Source: an uncultured Calothrix sp. (GTDB taxonomy: Bacteria; Cyanobacteriota; Cyanobacteriia; Cyanobacteriales; Nostocaceae). From it: a DNA stretch of 58,471 nt. The stretch lies in assembly GCA_937973965.1 (NCBI GenBank), contig CALJJQ010000109.1:1-58471 (forward strand), written 5' to 3'. The first letter of the stretch is position 1. Each line of letters begins with the position of its first letter. The notes under the pieces are model-generated. The model did no database searches and had not been told where the DNA came from. It was given only the letters and a program-made list of their open reading frames with translations. Below are positions 29,873 through 38,922 of the stretch, in pieces. The translations under genes were made by a program, and so were the position numbers.

Positions 29873-30769
29873 TTGTGTTAGACATTCAAGGACTTGCACA
29901 CTCCTTACTTAAATGGTCATGGTAAGTCCTGGTTTTTTTTCGGGCTAGAAATAATGCTAATCATAACTGCTTTGATCCATCTCAATGGCAGAATCACCAT
30001 ATCTTCATTATTACTTTAAGTAATTTCCCAGTCATATTTAAGTATTTATACTGGCATTGATAGTATTATATAAATACTTACGAATCAACATAAATCTTTT
30101 GAAACTCAGACTTGAAGGGTTTACACGTATTTTCCCTGGTCTTGCTTCAGACGACCTGGATCTACCTGGAGAGAGTGGATTCATAAAACCCCTCAAATTT
30201 ATTGTAAAGATTATTGTCTTATATCTTGACAAAAATAGTTAAACGTAGAAACCCTGGCATTTTCGGAGACGATTCCGCCTTTTGGAGAAAGCATAGATTA
30301 AAATCAATCGCAAATTTTATATTACTCAATAAAAACAATTATTTTTTATCCGAAACAACTGGCATTTTTACATGATTTTCCGGCTCTAGGGACAAAAAAA
30401 TCCATTGTGATGTGAAAAATCGTAATACTTATTTACATATTATTTAATAATTTCTTTCTGTTTTGGAGGGAACAAGGGTATTTACTAAGTATTTGTTCCT
30501 ACTTTTGGGCAGATTTTGGGTATAGTCACCCCCTGTTTTTGACAAAAATCCTGAAATCTATATAAATTAATGGTTTCATCTGTTCACTTCGGGCGTATAA
30601 ACCTTAGAATGATTCATTGAAAAGTGTATCTGACAGGAGTTGCAGCGATTAGCGAGCAAAAGTACTCCCCGAAGATGACTTTGTACATCTCCCAACAGAG
30701 ATTTATTGCGTATGTTGTGTCCTAGGCACTCCTATGCAATCCTAAGTAAACCTGAAAATGGAGTTTGAT
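29873..30769. other. AT-rich region upstream of HU; no gene seen
   Basis: About 0.9 kb. It includes an inverted repeat of about ten bases (TTGAAGGGTTT near 30112 and AAACCCCTCAA near 30187) enclosing about 65 bp. Small open frames on both strands here are mirror images of that region and lack ribosome-binding sites. The HU promoter probably lies in 30540-30720. Nothing else is recognised. Confidence 0.5.
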
Positions 30770-31054
30770 ATGAACAAAGGCGAATTAGTTGATGCAGTTG
30801 CAGAAAAAGCCAGCGTCACCAAAAAGCAAGCAGATGCGGTTTTAAGTGCGGCTTTAGAAACCATCATTGAGGCGGTTTCCTCTGGTGATAAAGTCACATT
30901 AGTCGGCTTTGGTTCCTTTGAACCTCGTCAACGCAAAGCCAGGGAAGGACGTAACCCCAAAACCAACGAGAAGATGGAAATTCCGGAAACAACAGTCCCA
31001 GCCTTTTCCGCAGGGAAACTGTTTAGAGAGCGGGTTGCTCCACCAAAGTCCTAG
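30770..31054 (+). CDS. hup: HU-family DNA-binding protein
   Basis: A 94-residue nucleoid protein that bends and compacts DNA as a dimer; the Anabaena homologue (HanA/HCW) is also needed for heterocyst development. MNKGELVDAVAEKASVTKKQ is the family start. VTLVGFGSFEPRQRKAREGR followed by NPKTNEKMEIPETTVPAFSA is the DNA-binding arm. An upstream in-frame ATG at 30758 would add four residues, but MNKGEL matches the normal HU start. A PLP-enzyme gene begins 25 bp downstream. Confidence 0.96.
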   Translation: MNKGELVDAVAEKASVTKKQADAVLSAALETIIEAVSSGDKVTLVGFGSFEPRQRKAREGRNPKTNEKMEIPETTVPAFSAGKLFRERVAPPKS

Positions 31055-31079
31055 GTCAGTAAGCAACAACTATTCACAG

Positions 31080-32234
31080 ATGCGGCGACCTGTTCACGGG
31101 GGAAATTTAGTTTGGGCAGCCAGTATCGCTGGATGTCCAATTGAAGATATTCTGGATTTTTCGGCCAGTATTAATCCATTGGGTCCACCTGAATCGGTAT
31201 TGCGGGGGATTCAAGGGGCTATGGCGAACATACGACACTATCCAGACCCTAGTAACAGCGAATTGAAGGGTGCGCTAAGTCGTTTGCATGATCTGCCTCC
31301 AGATTGGATTTTGCCGGGGAATGGTTCGGCGGAATTATTGACCTTGGTGGGTCGCGATTTAGCTGGGTTAACTGCAACGGTTGTGGTGACTCCAGCTTTT
31401 GCTGATTACTATCGGGTGCTGAGGGGGTATGATGCAAAGGTTGTAGATTCACCTTGGCAATTATTCCTAGAGGAACCCGGTGGTGTGGCTATTTCCAGAG
31501 AAATTAGTTCCGAGTTAGGTGTGCGCTCAGAAATTCTCAACACCGATATTTGTTCCCGACTCGGAAGTGAGAGAAATTTCGTTAATTCTCGTGAGTGTGG
31601 GTTGATTGTGAACAATCCACACAATCCCACGGGAATCCTGTTCAAACGGGAAGCAATAGTGTCCCTGTTGGCGAAATTTCGGATGGTGGTAGTAGATGAG
31701 GCATTTATGGATTTTCTACCACCTGCTCAGGCAGAGAGTTTAGTCGAGATGGTGAGTGATTATCCTAATTTGGTAATTTTGCGATCGCTCACCAAATTTT
31801 ATAGCGTGCCGGGATTGCGGATTGGTTATGCAATAGCCCAACCTCAAGTCCTCCAACGGTGGCAATCTTGGCGTGACCCTTGGTCTGTGAATGTGTTGGC
31901 AACAGCTGCGGCTGTTGCCGCCCTTAATGATAAGGCTTTTCAAAAGCAAACCTGGGAATGGTTGCCGTTGGCACGCCAACAATTGCAGCAAGGGTTACAA
32001 TCAATACCAGGATTGCAGCCACTTACGGGTGCAGCTAATTTTTTACTGGTGCGAACCAATTATCCCGCAACTCAACTCCAACAACTGTTACTCAAACGCG
32101 ATCGCATTTTGATTCGTGATTGTTTAAGTTTTCCAGAATTGGGTGAGGCTTTCTTCCGGGTCGCTGTCCGGACAGAAGCGGAAAATCAACGTTTAATTTA
32201 TGGTTTAAGGGTGCTAATCCAGGAATGGGAGTAG
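31080..32234 (+). CDS. PLP-dependent aminotransferase class I/II, CobC/threonine-phosphate decarboxylase-like
   Basis: A 384-residue fold-type I PLP enzyme. RPVHGGNLVWAASIAGCP and ILDFSASINPLGPPESVL are typical of CobC/CobD-type threonine-phosphate decarboxylases, which make the aminopropanol linker of cobalamin. LIVNNPHNPTGILF and VVVDEAFMDFLP bind the cofactor. The PLP lysine is in LRSLTKFYSVPGLRIGYAIA. Histidinol-phosphate aminotransferase is the main alternative; the opening HGGN favours CobC. About 20 extra residues lie before the NNPHNPTG motif (SREISSELGVRSEILNTD region), maybe an insertion. The frame is open into the hup gene, but ATG at 31080 is the sensible start. Confidence 0.85.
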   Translation: MRRPVHGGNLVWAASIAGCPIEDILDFSASINPLGPPESVLRGIQGAMANIRHYPDPSNSELKGALSRLHDLPPDWILPGNGSAELLTLVGRDLAGLTATVVVTPAFADYYRVLRGYDAKVVDSPWQLFLEEPGGVAISREISSELGVRSEILNTDICSRLGSERNFVNSRECGLIVNNPHNPTGILFKREAIVSLLAKFRMVVVDEAFMDFLPPAQAESLVEMVSDYPNLVILRSLTKFYSVPGLRIGYAIAQPQVLQRWQSWRDPWSVNVLATAAAVAALNDKAFQKQTWEWLPLARQQLQQGLQSIPGLQPLTGAANFLLVRTNYPATQLQQLLLKRDRILIRDCLSFPELGEAFFRVAVRTEAENQRLIYGLRVLIQEWE

Positions 32235-32403
32235 CCTGTATGTAGTGTGTACAACAATTGTGTACCAATAAATAATGAAGGAAAAAAGTTTTATCCTCCG
32301 GGAAGGAACTTACATCTGTGGGTATTTCCCTACTCCCTAATTCCTAATCACTCTATTGATGTTGTACTGAAACCTTGCCAAGGTATCCCAAATTTAAACT
32401 CGA

Positions 32404-33837
32404 ATGGCTGTTGATTACGATTTAGTCATAATTGGTGGTAGTTTAGTAGCACGTGAGGCAGCTTTAATGGCAGTGCGATCACGTGCAAATGTGGCTTTGG
32501 TGGAACCGACTGGTTTGCGTTCGTTAGCTGGTGTGGATGAATTAAGTTTAGTCGGGGTGCAATTTCATCCTAGTCTTCCATCTAGTTGGAACAAAGCTAA
32601 ACAAATACAACCCCCAACTCCCAACTCCCAACTCCCAACTCCCTATTTGGGTGATGCGATCGCAAAGCGTATCCAGCAACAGTTAGATTTAGCTTATTTA
32701 GCTGGACAGGGTATTGATGTAATTACGGGTGATGGTGAATTTAGGGGTGGTAAGCAATTAGGGTTTGCGGTCAATCAACGTCTGTTAACAGCGCGTCGGT
32801 ATATTTTAGCGAGTGGTTCTCGTCCGTGGATACCCCAAATTGAGGGATTAAATGGAACTGGCTATGTCACCCTAGATAATTTGCTGACGGTGTTGAAGCG
32901 GGAAACACCACCCCGTAGCTGGGTAATTTTTGGGGGAATGCCATCCGGGTTAGAAGTAGCCCAGGTACTGGTACGATTAGGATGTCAGGTGACATTGATT
33001 ACAACTGGTTCCCAGATATGGAAACATGCCAGTCCAGCCACAATTCAATTATTGCAAGCCCAATTAGAAGCCGATGGGGTAGAAATTATCTGTGACACCA
33101 AGGTGGTGCAAACACGGGTAATTGATGGGAAAAAATGGTTACAAGTCGGTGATCGAGCCATTGAAAGCGATGAAATATTAATTGCGATCGCTCAACAACC
33201 AAATATTGATGGATTAAATTTAGCCGCAGTGGATGTCAAATGGCGACCCCATCGTCTAATTGTAAATAATTTCCTGCAAACTACCAATCCCCAAATTTAC
33301 GCTTGTGGGGATGTAATTGGTGGATATCCGTTTCCCACTCTCGCTAATTATGAAGCACCAATTGTGATTCACAATAGTTTATTTTTTCGCCAAAAAACTG
33401 TTAATTATCAGCAAGTACCTTACGTTATCAATACCCGACCATCCCTCGCTCATATCGGTTTAACATTAACCCAAGCCAAAAGTCAGTATCAACGGCAAGT
33501 AATTGAAGTCAAGGAGTATTTCAAAGATTTACCTCTTTCACAAATGACCGGAAAATTAACCGGATTATGTTCCCTGGTAGTGGGAATTGACGGTCAGATT
33601 TTAGGTGCGTCTGTATTTGGAGATAGTGCAGGAGAATTAATTAATTTAATTGCTTTGGCAATACAACAGAATCTGCATATCAAACACTTAGCAAATTTAG
33701 CTGTTACATCCCCAAGTTATAGTCAAATTTTTGTGCGTACAGCCCAACAATGGCGAGAATATAAGTTCAAACAAAATATTTTTTATCAAGAATTTTTAGA
33801 CGACTTTTTCCACATTCGTCGCCATTTTAATTGGTGA
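32404..33837 (+). CDS. FAD/NAD(P)-dependent pyridine nucleotide-disulfide-type oxidoreductase
   Basis: A 477-residue flavoprotein of the dihydrolipoamide/mercuric reductase fold. The N-terminal YDLVIIGGSLVAREAALMAV binds FAD. SWVIFGGMPSGLEVAQVLVR binds NAD(P). IYACGDVIGGYPFPTLANYE is the second FAD motif, followed by the dimer domain (TRPSLAHIGLTLTQAKSQYQ). The redox Cys pair normally found about 40 residues in (CxxxxC) is missing: the region reads GLRSLAGVDELSLVG. So it should not work as a disulfide reductase. Residues about 70-81 (PPTPNSQLPTPY) are encoded by a tandem heptamer, apparently inserted in frame. Substrate unknown. Confidence 0.85.
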   Translation: MAVDYDLVIIGGSLVAREAALMAVRSRANVALVEPTGLRSLAGVDELSLVGVQFHPSLPSSWNKAKQIQPPTPNSQLPTPYLGDAIAKRIQQQLDLAYLAGQGIDVITGDGEFRGGKQLGFAVNQRLLTARRYILASGSRPWIPQIEGLNGTGYVTLDNLLTVLKRETPPRSWVIFGGMPSGLEVAQVLVRLGCQVTLITTGSQIWKHASPATIQLLQAQLEADGVEIICDTKVVQTRVIDGKKWLQVGDRAIESDEILIAIAQQPNIDGLNLAAVDVKWRPHRLIVNNFLQTTNPQIYACGDVIGGYPFPTLANYEAPIVIHNSLFFRQKTVNYQQVPYVINTRPSLAHIGLTLTQAKSQYQRQVIEVKEYFKDLPLSQMTGKLTGLCSLVVGIDGQILGASVFGDSAGELINLIALAIQQNLHIKHLANLAVTSPSYSQIFVRTAQQWREYKFKQNIFYQEFLDDFFHIRRHFNW

Positions 33838-33839
33838 AG

Positions 33840-34034
33840 TTTAATACTAGGGACATTGAAGCAATTCCTGGACAAAGGGTAGAAATAATTATTATTGCAG
33901 AAGATAATCCCAAGGCAGAAATTAGTCAAAAACTCAAAAAACTATTTGATAAAACACAATAAATTTCTGGTATAGATGAGATTACAGAAGCAGAAATTGC
34001 ATCAGAAATACAGGCTTATCGGCGTGGAGAATGA
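33840..34034 (+). pseudogene. Decayed antitoxin gene of a PIN-type toxin-antitoxin pair
   Basis: The frame reads IEAIPGQRVEIIIIAEDNPK, then AEISQKLKKLFDKTQ, a TAA stop at 33960, and ISGIDEITEAEIASEIQAYR in the same frame, ending at 34034. It resembles the small antitoxin found with COG1569-type PIN toxins in cyanobacteria. No start codon is left at its N-terminus, and the stop interrupts it. The final ATGA overlaps the start of the toxin remnant, the usual coupling. Confidence 0.65.
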
Positions 34035-34305
34035 AAGTTGTAATTGAACAAATGTTTTAGTTTCTGCTGTAATTCGGGGCAGAGAACCAAGGGCAATAAT
34101 TGAGTTTATTGTTGATAATCCAGAATTTATGTGGATTATTTCGACAGAAATTGTCACGGAATATAAGGAAGTTTTAAGTAGAAAAAAGTTTAAATTATTA
34201 ACAGATGAAATAAAAGCAGAATGGTTTGAGATTATTGATACATTTCCAAGTTTTATTGTCGCGTCTCTTCCTATTCCCAAAAACGATCATTTAAGTATTA
34301 AGTAG
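34031..34305 (+). pseudogene. Decayed PIN-domain toxin, frameshifted and truncated
   Basis: It starts MKVVIE at 34031, then loses one base against the expected MKVVIDTNVLVSAVIRG. In the shifted frame the sequence continues TNVLVSAVIRGREPRAIIEF, then VDNPEFMWIISTEIVTEYKE, ending at DTFPSFIV. This is the first half of a putative PIN toxin (COG1569-like). The rest is missing and is replaced at about 34257 by the dispersed repeat TCGCGTCTCTTCCTATTCCC. The broken frame and truncation make it inactive. Confidence 0.75.
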
Positions 34306-34363
34306 AGATATAAGTGTTTTTCCCTACTTCCCACTCCCTAATCACTTGCAAGCCAGAAAATAA

Positions 34364-34870
34364 TTAACTCACAGCAAGATTTAAATCATGTCTAATCTTG
34401 TCAACAATTTCTGTCGGAGTAGAACTAATATCTATATAAATAGTAGAATAAAATGCATCACTAGGTTCCTCTAAAGCTGCAAATTGACTTTCTAAAAGTT
34501 CTACACCCAGATAATGATTTTGTCGATTTTTTAATCGCTGTTTAATCAATTCATAGGAACCCCGGAGATAAATCAAACGCATGCGATCGCTCTCAACTAC
34601 AAGATAATCTCGATAGCTATTTTTTAAGGCAGAACAAGCTAAAATCATGTTTTTATTTGCTTGTAACCACTGTTTAATTGCCGTTTGTAAATCCTCCAAC
34701 CAGGGAATGCGGTCAGCTTCCGTTAACGGAATCCCCTTTTGCATTTTCTGAATGTTACTAGGGGGATGAAAATCATCCGCATCACTAAATTCCCACCCTA
34801 AAGATTCTGCCAATAGTTTTCCTATTGTTGTTTTTCCAGAACCTGCAACACCCATGATGATAATAATCAT
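34364..34870 (-). CDS. gntK: Gluconokinase
   Basis: Phosphorylates D-gluconate to 6-phosphogluconate with ATP, feeding the pentose phosphate pathway. It has 168 residues, typical of GntK. MIIIIMGVAGSGKTTIGKLL holds the P-loop. FSDADDFHPPSNIQKMQKGI is the gluconate-site signature, followed by GIPLTEADRIPWLEDL. ILACSALKNSYRDYL and LIYLRGSYELIKQRLKNRQN follow the kinase fold. It lies 120 bp downstream of asnS on the same strand, separated by a palindromic repeat. Confidence 0.95.
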   Translation of the reverse strand: MIIIIMGVAGSGKTTIGKLLAESLGWEFSDADDFHPPSNIQKMQKGIPLTEADRIPWLEDLQTAIKQWLQANKNMILACSALKNSYRDYLVVESDRMRLIYLRGSYELIKQRLKNRQNHYLGVELLESQFAALEEPSDAFYSTIYIDISSTPTEIVDKIRHDLNLAVS

Positions 34871-34918
34871 GTATTTAAATAATCAATTCAATCATCAAAA
34901 ATATCACAAAAATCCCAC

Positions 34919-34945
34919 GTAGAGACGACCCGTCGGGTCGTCTAC
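34919..34945. repeat. GTAGAGACGACCCG palindrome between asnS and gntK
   Basis: GTAGAGACGACCCG at 34919-34932 is followed at once by its inverted partner CGGGTCGTCTAC (one base shorter near the end), giving a strong hairpin. A second half-copy (CGGGTCGTCCCTA) lies at about 34961-34973. It belongs to the same family as the element at 55418-55446. It may act as a terminator after asnS. Confidence 0.65.
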
Positions 34946-34990
34946 GACAAAAATAAATATCGGGTCGTCCCTAGAAAGATAATTTCCCCA

Positions 34991-36394
34991 TTAAAACTCT
35001 GCACTTTCCGGTGTCCTGGGGAAGGGAATCACATCTCGAATATTACCCATACCCGTCATAAACTGGACAAGACGCTCAAATCCCAAACCAAAACCAGCAT
35101 GGGGAACCGTTCCAAAACGACGCAGGTCTAAATACCACCATAAATCCTCTTCCTTCATTCCTTGAGCAAGGATTTTTCTTTGCAGTACATCCAGTCTTTC
35201 TTCCCTCTGGGAACCACCGATAATTTCACCAATTTTTGGAGCCAAAATATCCATTGCTGAGACAGTTTTTTCATCCTCATCCAACCGCATATAAAAAGCT
35301 TTAATCTGGGCAGGATAATTAGTCACAATTGTCGGTTTTTTAAATAATTCCTCACATAAATAACGTTCATGTTCCGACTGTAAATCCGTACCCCAACTCA
35401 CTGGATATTCAAACTTCACATCACCCTTTTCGATTGCCGTTTCCAACAACTTAATTGCTTCAGTATAGGTAATCCGCTCAAACTGATTGTTAATAATATT
35501 TTCTGCTGTTTCCAACACGGTCTTATCAATCCGTTCATTAAAAAACGCCATATCTTCTGGACATTTTTCCATCACATATTTAAAAATATACTTGAGAAAA
35601 GCCTCCGCCAAATCCATATCTCCTTTCAAGTCGCAGAAAGCCATTTCCGGTTCCACCATCCAAAATTCCGCGAGGTGACGGGAGGTATTCGAGTTTTCGG
35701 CTCGAAATGTCGGACCAAATGTGTAAACATTACTAAATGCCATAGCCATGATTTCGGCTTCTAGTTGACCACTAACCGTTAAATAGGTGGGTTTAGCAAA
35801 AAAATCTTGGCTGTAATCAATATTACCCTCCTTTGTTCGGGGAATTTTGTTGAGGTCGAAACCAGTGACACTAAACATTTCCCCAGCACCTTCGCAGTCA
35901 CTAGCGGTAATAATCGGTGTGTGAACCCACAAAAAACCCCGTTGTTGAAAAAACTCATGGATCGCAGTTGCACATGCATTCCGCACCCGAAACACAGCAC
36001 CAAAGGAATTAGTCCGACCACGCAAATGGGCAATCGTCCGTAAAAACTCGAAGGAGTGGCGTTTTTTTTGTAACGGATAAATTTCCGGGTCAGCCTCCCC
36101 ATATACCTGGATTGACTTTGCTTTAACTTCGATACGCTGTCCCTTACCTTGGGAAGCAGCAATCACACCATCAACTGCAACCGATGCACCAGTATTAATT
36201 TTTTTAATTATCTCACCATAATTAGGCAGATTCTCGTCGATCACAACCTGTAAACTAGCCATCGACGAACCATCATTAACTTCCATAAAAGCAAAACCCT
36301 TGAGTTCGCGTTTTGTGCGTACCCAACCTTGGACTGTGATGCTTTGATCCGGTTGTCCATCCCGTAAAATTTCCGCAATACGTTTTTCGATCAT
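34991..36394 (-). CDS. asnS: Asparaginyl-tRNA synthetase
   Basis: A class IIb aminoacyl-tRNA synthetase charging tRNA-Asn. It has 467 residues. The N-terminal OB fold (residues about 15-110) binds the anticodon ([20 protein letters not shown]). Motif 2 is [20 protein letters not shown] and motif 3 [20 protein letters not shown] followed by [28 protein letters not shown] is typical for AsnRS. A standalone AsnRS suggests that asparaginyl-tRNA is made directly, at least in part. Confidence 0.97.
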   Translation of the reverse strand: MIEKRIAEILRDGQPDQSITVQGWVRTKRELKGFAFMEVNDGSSMASLQVVIDENLPNYGEIIKKINTGASVAVDGVIAASQGKGQRIEVKAKSIQVYGEADPEIYPLQKKRHSFEFLRTIAHLRGRTNSFGAVFRVRNACATAIHEFFQQRGFLWVHTPIITASDCEGAGEMFSVTGFDLNKIPRTKEGNIDYSQDFFAKPTYLTVSGQLEAEIMAMAFSNVYTFGPTFRAENSNTSRHLAEFWMVEPEMAFCDLKGDMDLAEAFLKYIFKYVMEKCPEDMAFFNERIDKTVLETAENIINNQFERITYTEAIKLLETAIEKGDVKFEYPVSWGTDLQSEHERYLCEELFKKPTIVTNYPAQIKAFYMRLDEDEKTVSAMDILAPKIGEIIGGSQREERLDVLQRKILAQGMKEEDLWWYLDLRRFGTVPHAGFGLGFERLVQFMTGMGNIRDVIPFPRTPESAEF

Positions 36395-36860
36395 AATTTT
36401 ATTTGTAAATAGTTTAGATTGAGAATACAGGAGAAATGATACAGAATACAGGAGAAATAAATTCTATTTAATCAGATTTGCCAATTTTATTTTCATGGTT
36501 GATGTCAGAATTTTTGCCTGATTGTATTAGCTAGTACAACACAGCGTAAATAAAACTACCAATTGAAATGGATTAAAACTCCAGAAGATAGGCTTTTTTG
36601 ATGAGTTCTTTTGACCTTTTTACTTTTACCTTGATGTACTAGTACAGCATGGTGGAAATAGGCAGATCCTTAAAAGCAGGGAAAATCGATTGCTCCAAGC
36701 CTTCAAAATGATACGTGTATTTATGCTGCATGGTACTAGTGTAAAAAAACGGACAATTCAAAACATTAAAAGAACCCAATAAAATCAAATCAACCCCTCC
36801 TAGACATACTGTCTCCTGTCTCTGGTCTCCTGTATTCTGGTCTTCTCAACCTCAAATTCC
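36395..36860. other. Intergenic region with CTAGTAC-bounded repeats
   Basis: About 470 bp. Two adjacent repeat-like blocks are marked by CTAGTAC motifs: one begins near 36531 with CTAGTACAACACAGCGTAAA, the next at about 36638 with CTAGTACAGCATGGTGGAAA and ends near 36739 with TTATGCTGCATGGTACTAG in inverted orientation. Similar short elements are common in cyanobacterial genomes. No gene is seen. A pyrimidine-rich run (GTCTCCTGTCTCTGGTCTCC) precedes the next gene's stop. Confidence 0.5.
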
Positions 36861-37223
36861 TTACCCAGCATAGGATTTGAGTATCCAGCCAATGATAACC
36901 CCTAATCCACCGAAGCGGACAATTTGCCAGAAAGGTTCTTTGACGCTGTTCCAGGAAAAAAGTTGGCTTTCGAGGTTAATTTCTAAGACCTCCAGTTTAG
37001 CTTGAATTTCCTTGAGTTCGAGACGCATTTCAGGTAGCTTGCTATTTTTCAGTTCAGCTGCACGTTGTTTGAGTTCAGCTTGTAAATTGCGATCGCGTTC
37101 TACTTGTTCAAATCGAGCTTTCAGGGTCATCAGCGCATCTTCAACTTCCAGCAAGGCTTTGGCAAATTCCAGGGATAAATTTTTCTCTGAAGACGGTTGT
37201 GATGGTTGATTCGATGGCTTCAT
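36861..37223 (-). CDS. Small coiled-coil protein with C-terminal membrane anchor
   Basis: A 120-residue protein, not recognised by name. Residues about 15-90 are charged and helical (ALLEVEDALMTLKARFEQVE, LRLELKEIQAKLEVLEINLE-like), predicting coiled coil. A single hydrophobic segment (WQIVRFGGLGVIIGWILKSY) at about 100-118 should anchor it in a membrane with nearly all of the protein in the cytoplasm. It is divergent from the DUF6439-like gene, 111 bp apart. Confidence 0.7.
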   Translation of the reverse strand: MKPSNQPSQPSSEKNLSLEFAKALLEVEDALMTLKARFEQVERDRNLQAELKQRAAELKNSKLPEMRLELKEIQAKLEVLEINLESQLFSWNSVKEPFWQIVRFGGLGVIIGWILKSYAG

Positions 37224-37334
37224 GGAGGCGTTGTAAACTTAAATTATGATTGGAGTTAGCACCAATCCGTTTATATTCCAGACTTGATGTAGTCGCAAAT
37301 ACTTCCTAATCCACATACCTGGTTTTCACACAAA

Positions 37335-37628
37335 ATGTCACAAATCACACCAGAATCTCCGAGTAAAACCCTGGCAGAAGCTAGCACCCTAGAACTCGCT
37401 CAAGCTCTGATGGAACGCTTGAGCATTCAACCTAACGACTGGCATCGTCTCAAATCCAATCGTCAAGTCCGTGCCAAAGAACAAACAGCCGCCGCATTAG
37501 TATTTCTACTGAAAGAACAACCCGAAGAAGCTTTACCGAGATTACAACAAGCCACCGGATGGTTAGACCGCTCGATTTCCGCACCCCCCTGTCCCAGTCA
37601 CGGCGATCGCACCAAAAATCTCCCTTAA
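37335..37628 (+). CDS. Small conserved cyanobacterial protein, probably DUF6439 family
   Basis: A 97-residue soluble helical protein. STLELAQALMERLSIQPNDW and HRLKSNRQVRAKEQTAAALV followed by FLLKEQPEEALPRLQQATGW fit a small family known, as far as I recall, only in cyanobacteria and labelled DUF6439. The function is unknown. It ends in SISAPPCPSHGDRTKNLP, a variable tail that contains an HIP1 octamer. It is followed by the peroxiredoxin gene 105 bp downstream. Confidence 0.65.
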   Translation: MSQITPESPSKTLAEASTLELAQALMERLSIQPNDWHRLKSNRQVRAKEQTAAALVFLLKEQPEEALPRLQQATGWLDRSISAPPCPSHGDRTKNLP

Positions 37629-37733
37629 ATTTTGTTGCAAACCGCCACTAGTCCATCGGAATAGTGGATTTTGTGGGATGATCGAGATAAGTACAAAACT
37701 AAGTACAGCGTTTTTAGGTACAGGGAATCTAAC

Positions 37734-38372
37734 ATGACTCTCCGTTTAGGTGATACAGTTCCAAATTTTCAACAAGCATCGACCCACGGTGATATCGATT
37801 TTTACGAATGGGCTGGGGATAGCTGGGTAATTCTGTTTTCCCACCCTGCTGATTTTACCCCAGTTTGCACAACCGAATTGGGTACAGTCGCGAAATTAAA
37901 GCCAGAGTTTGATAAACGTAATGTAAAAGCGATCGCTCTGAGTGTGGATGATGTGGAATCCCACAATGGTTGGATTAGAGATATTGAAGAAACTCAAAAC
38001 ACAAAGCTGAATTATCCAATTTTGGCAGACCCCGATCGCAAGGTTTCTTCTTTGTATGATATGATTCATCCGAATGCAGCCGAAACTGTGACTGTACGCT
38101 CGGTGTTTATCATCGATCCCAACAAAAAATTACGTTTATCGCTCACCTACCCCCCCAGCACAGGACGCAATTTTGATGAAATTCTCCGGGTGATTGATTC
38201 TTTGCAGTTAACCGACAACTACAGTGTTGCAACTCCTGCGGATTGGAAAGATGGTGACGACTGTGTAATCGTTCCTTCTCTCAAAGATCCAGAAGTCCTC
38301 AAAGAAAAATTCCCCAAAGGATATCAGGAGATTAAACCTTATTTGCGTATGACTCCTCAACCTAATAAATAA
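37734..38372 (+). CDS. 1-Cys peroxiredoxin (Prx6 type)
   Basis: Reduces H2O2 and organic peroxides with one peroxidatic cysteine. From ATG 37734 it has 212 residues. The active-site Cys45 lies in SHPADFTPVCTTELGTVAKL. The Prx6-type C-terminal extension (SVATPADWKDGDDCVIVPSL) is present. No resolving Cys in the usual 2-Cys position is seen. The frame is open to 37671, but MTLRLGDTVPNFQQ matches the family start. The gene is followed by a few hundred bases that contain a gene fragment. Confidence 0.93.
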   Translation: MTLRLGDTVPNFQQASTHGDIDFYEWAGDSWVILFSHPADFTPVCTTELGTVAKLKPEFDKRNVKAIALSVDDVESHNGWIRDIEETQNTKLNYPILADPDRKVSSLYDMIHPNAAETVTVRSVFIIDPNKKLRLSLTYPPSTGRNFDEILRVIDSLQLTDNYSVATPADWKDGDDCVIVPSLKDPEVLKEKFPKGYQEIKPYLRMTPQPNK

Positions 38373-38475
38373 ATTTGGTGAAAGGATTATTTATATGAAC
38401 CACTGCATCCCCAGGTTTTCCCGGTTGTCGCAAGTGGAGTGAAACTGTGTCCAAATTGAGGACACTTTTTTTATC

Positions 38476-38694
38476 CTAAATTTTATCCGATGAAATTTGT
38501 CTGAATTGATCGGGAGGATTGTTTTGCCAAAATACTTTTCTGAGTTTTTCCGCAAGCTCTATAGATTGCAAAGGAGATACAACATTCCAAATATCTGGAA
38601 AACCAGTATTTAGCAGATTTTTCGCGATTTTGAGCCAATTTTCCGGATAAAACCCAAAAAACTTGCATGTGTAATTAGTATCTCTGATTGCTAA
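38476..38694 (-). pseudogene. Gene fragment without a start codon, identity unknown
   Basis: On the minus strand a 72-codon frame reads CKFFGFYPENWLKIAKNLLN, then TGFPDIWNVVSPLQSIELAE, then KLRKVFWQNNPPDQFRQISS, and ends at a TAG at 38476-38478. The composition is natural and protein-like. It is closed upstream by a TAA and has no ATG, GTG or TTG start, so it looks like the 3' end of a broken gene. I do not recognise the family. Confidence 0.45.
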
Positions 38695-38790
38695 TTAGTA
38701 TAATTTGTGCTTGGCAATCCTACTGAGGTTAAAACCAAAAATCACTGAATCTCTCCTAATACCGATTCAAAACATGTTTGCAACACATCT

Positions 38791-38814
38791 AGAGACACGA
38801 TATATCGAGTCTCT
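38791..38814. repeat. AGAGACACGATATAT palindrome
   Basis: AGAGACACGATA followed by TATCGAGTCTCT is a near-perfect 24-nt palindrome of the dispersed family, with one mismatched pair. It lies about 110 bp upstream of the next gene. Confidence 0.65.
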
Positions 38815-38922
38815 ACAAACAAAATTCATTTGTTGCATTCTGTTTGCAAATTGGTATAAATCTCAATACAAAATCTACCAAAATCTAGCCATTTGCTGGA
38901 TACCAACTATACCGAGGAGATA

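Noticed and set aside
30038-30242. Mirror small open frames on both strands upstream of HU
   Set aside because: They cover the same inverted-repeat-bearing DNA, lack start signals and resemble nothing.
30909-31079. Extended N-terminus of the PLP enzyme overlapping hup
   Set aside because: It reads through HU in another frame; the family start fits ATG 31080.
32609-32646. CRISPR-like array
   Set aside because: Heptamer units are far too short and have no spacers.
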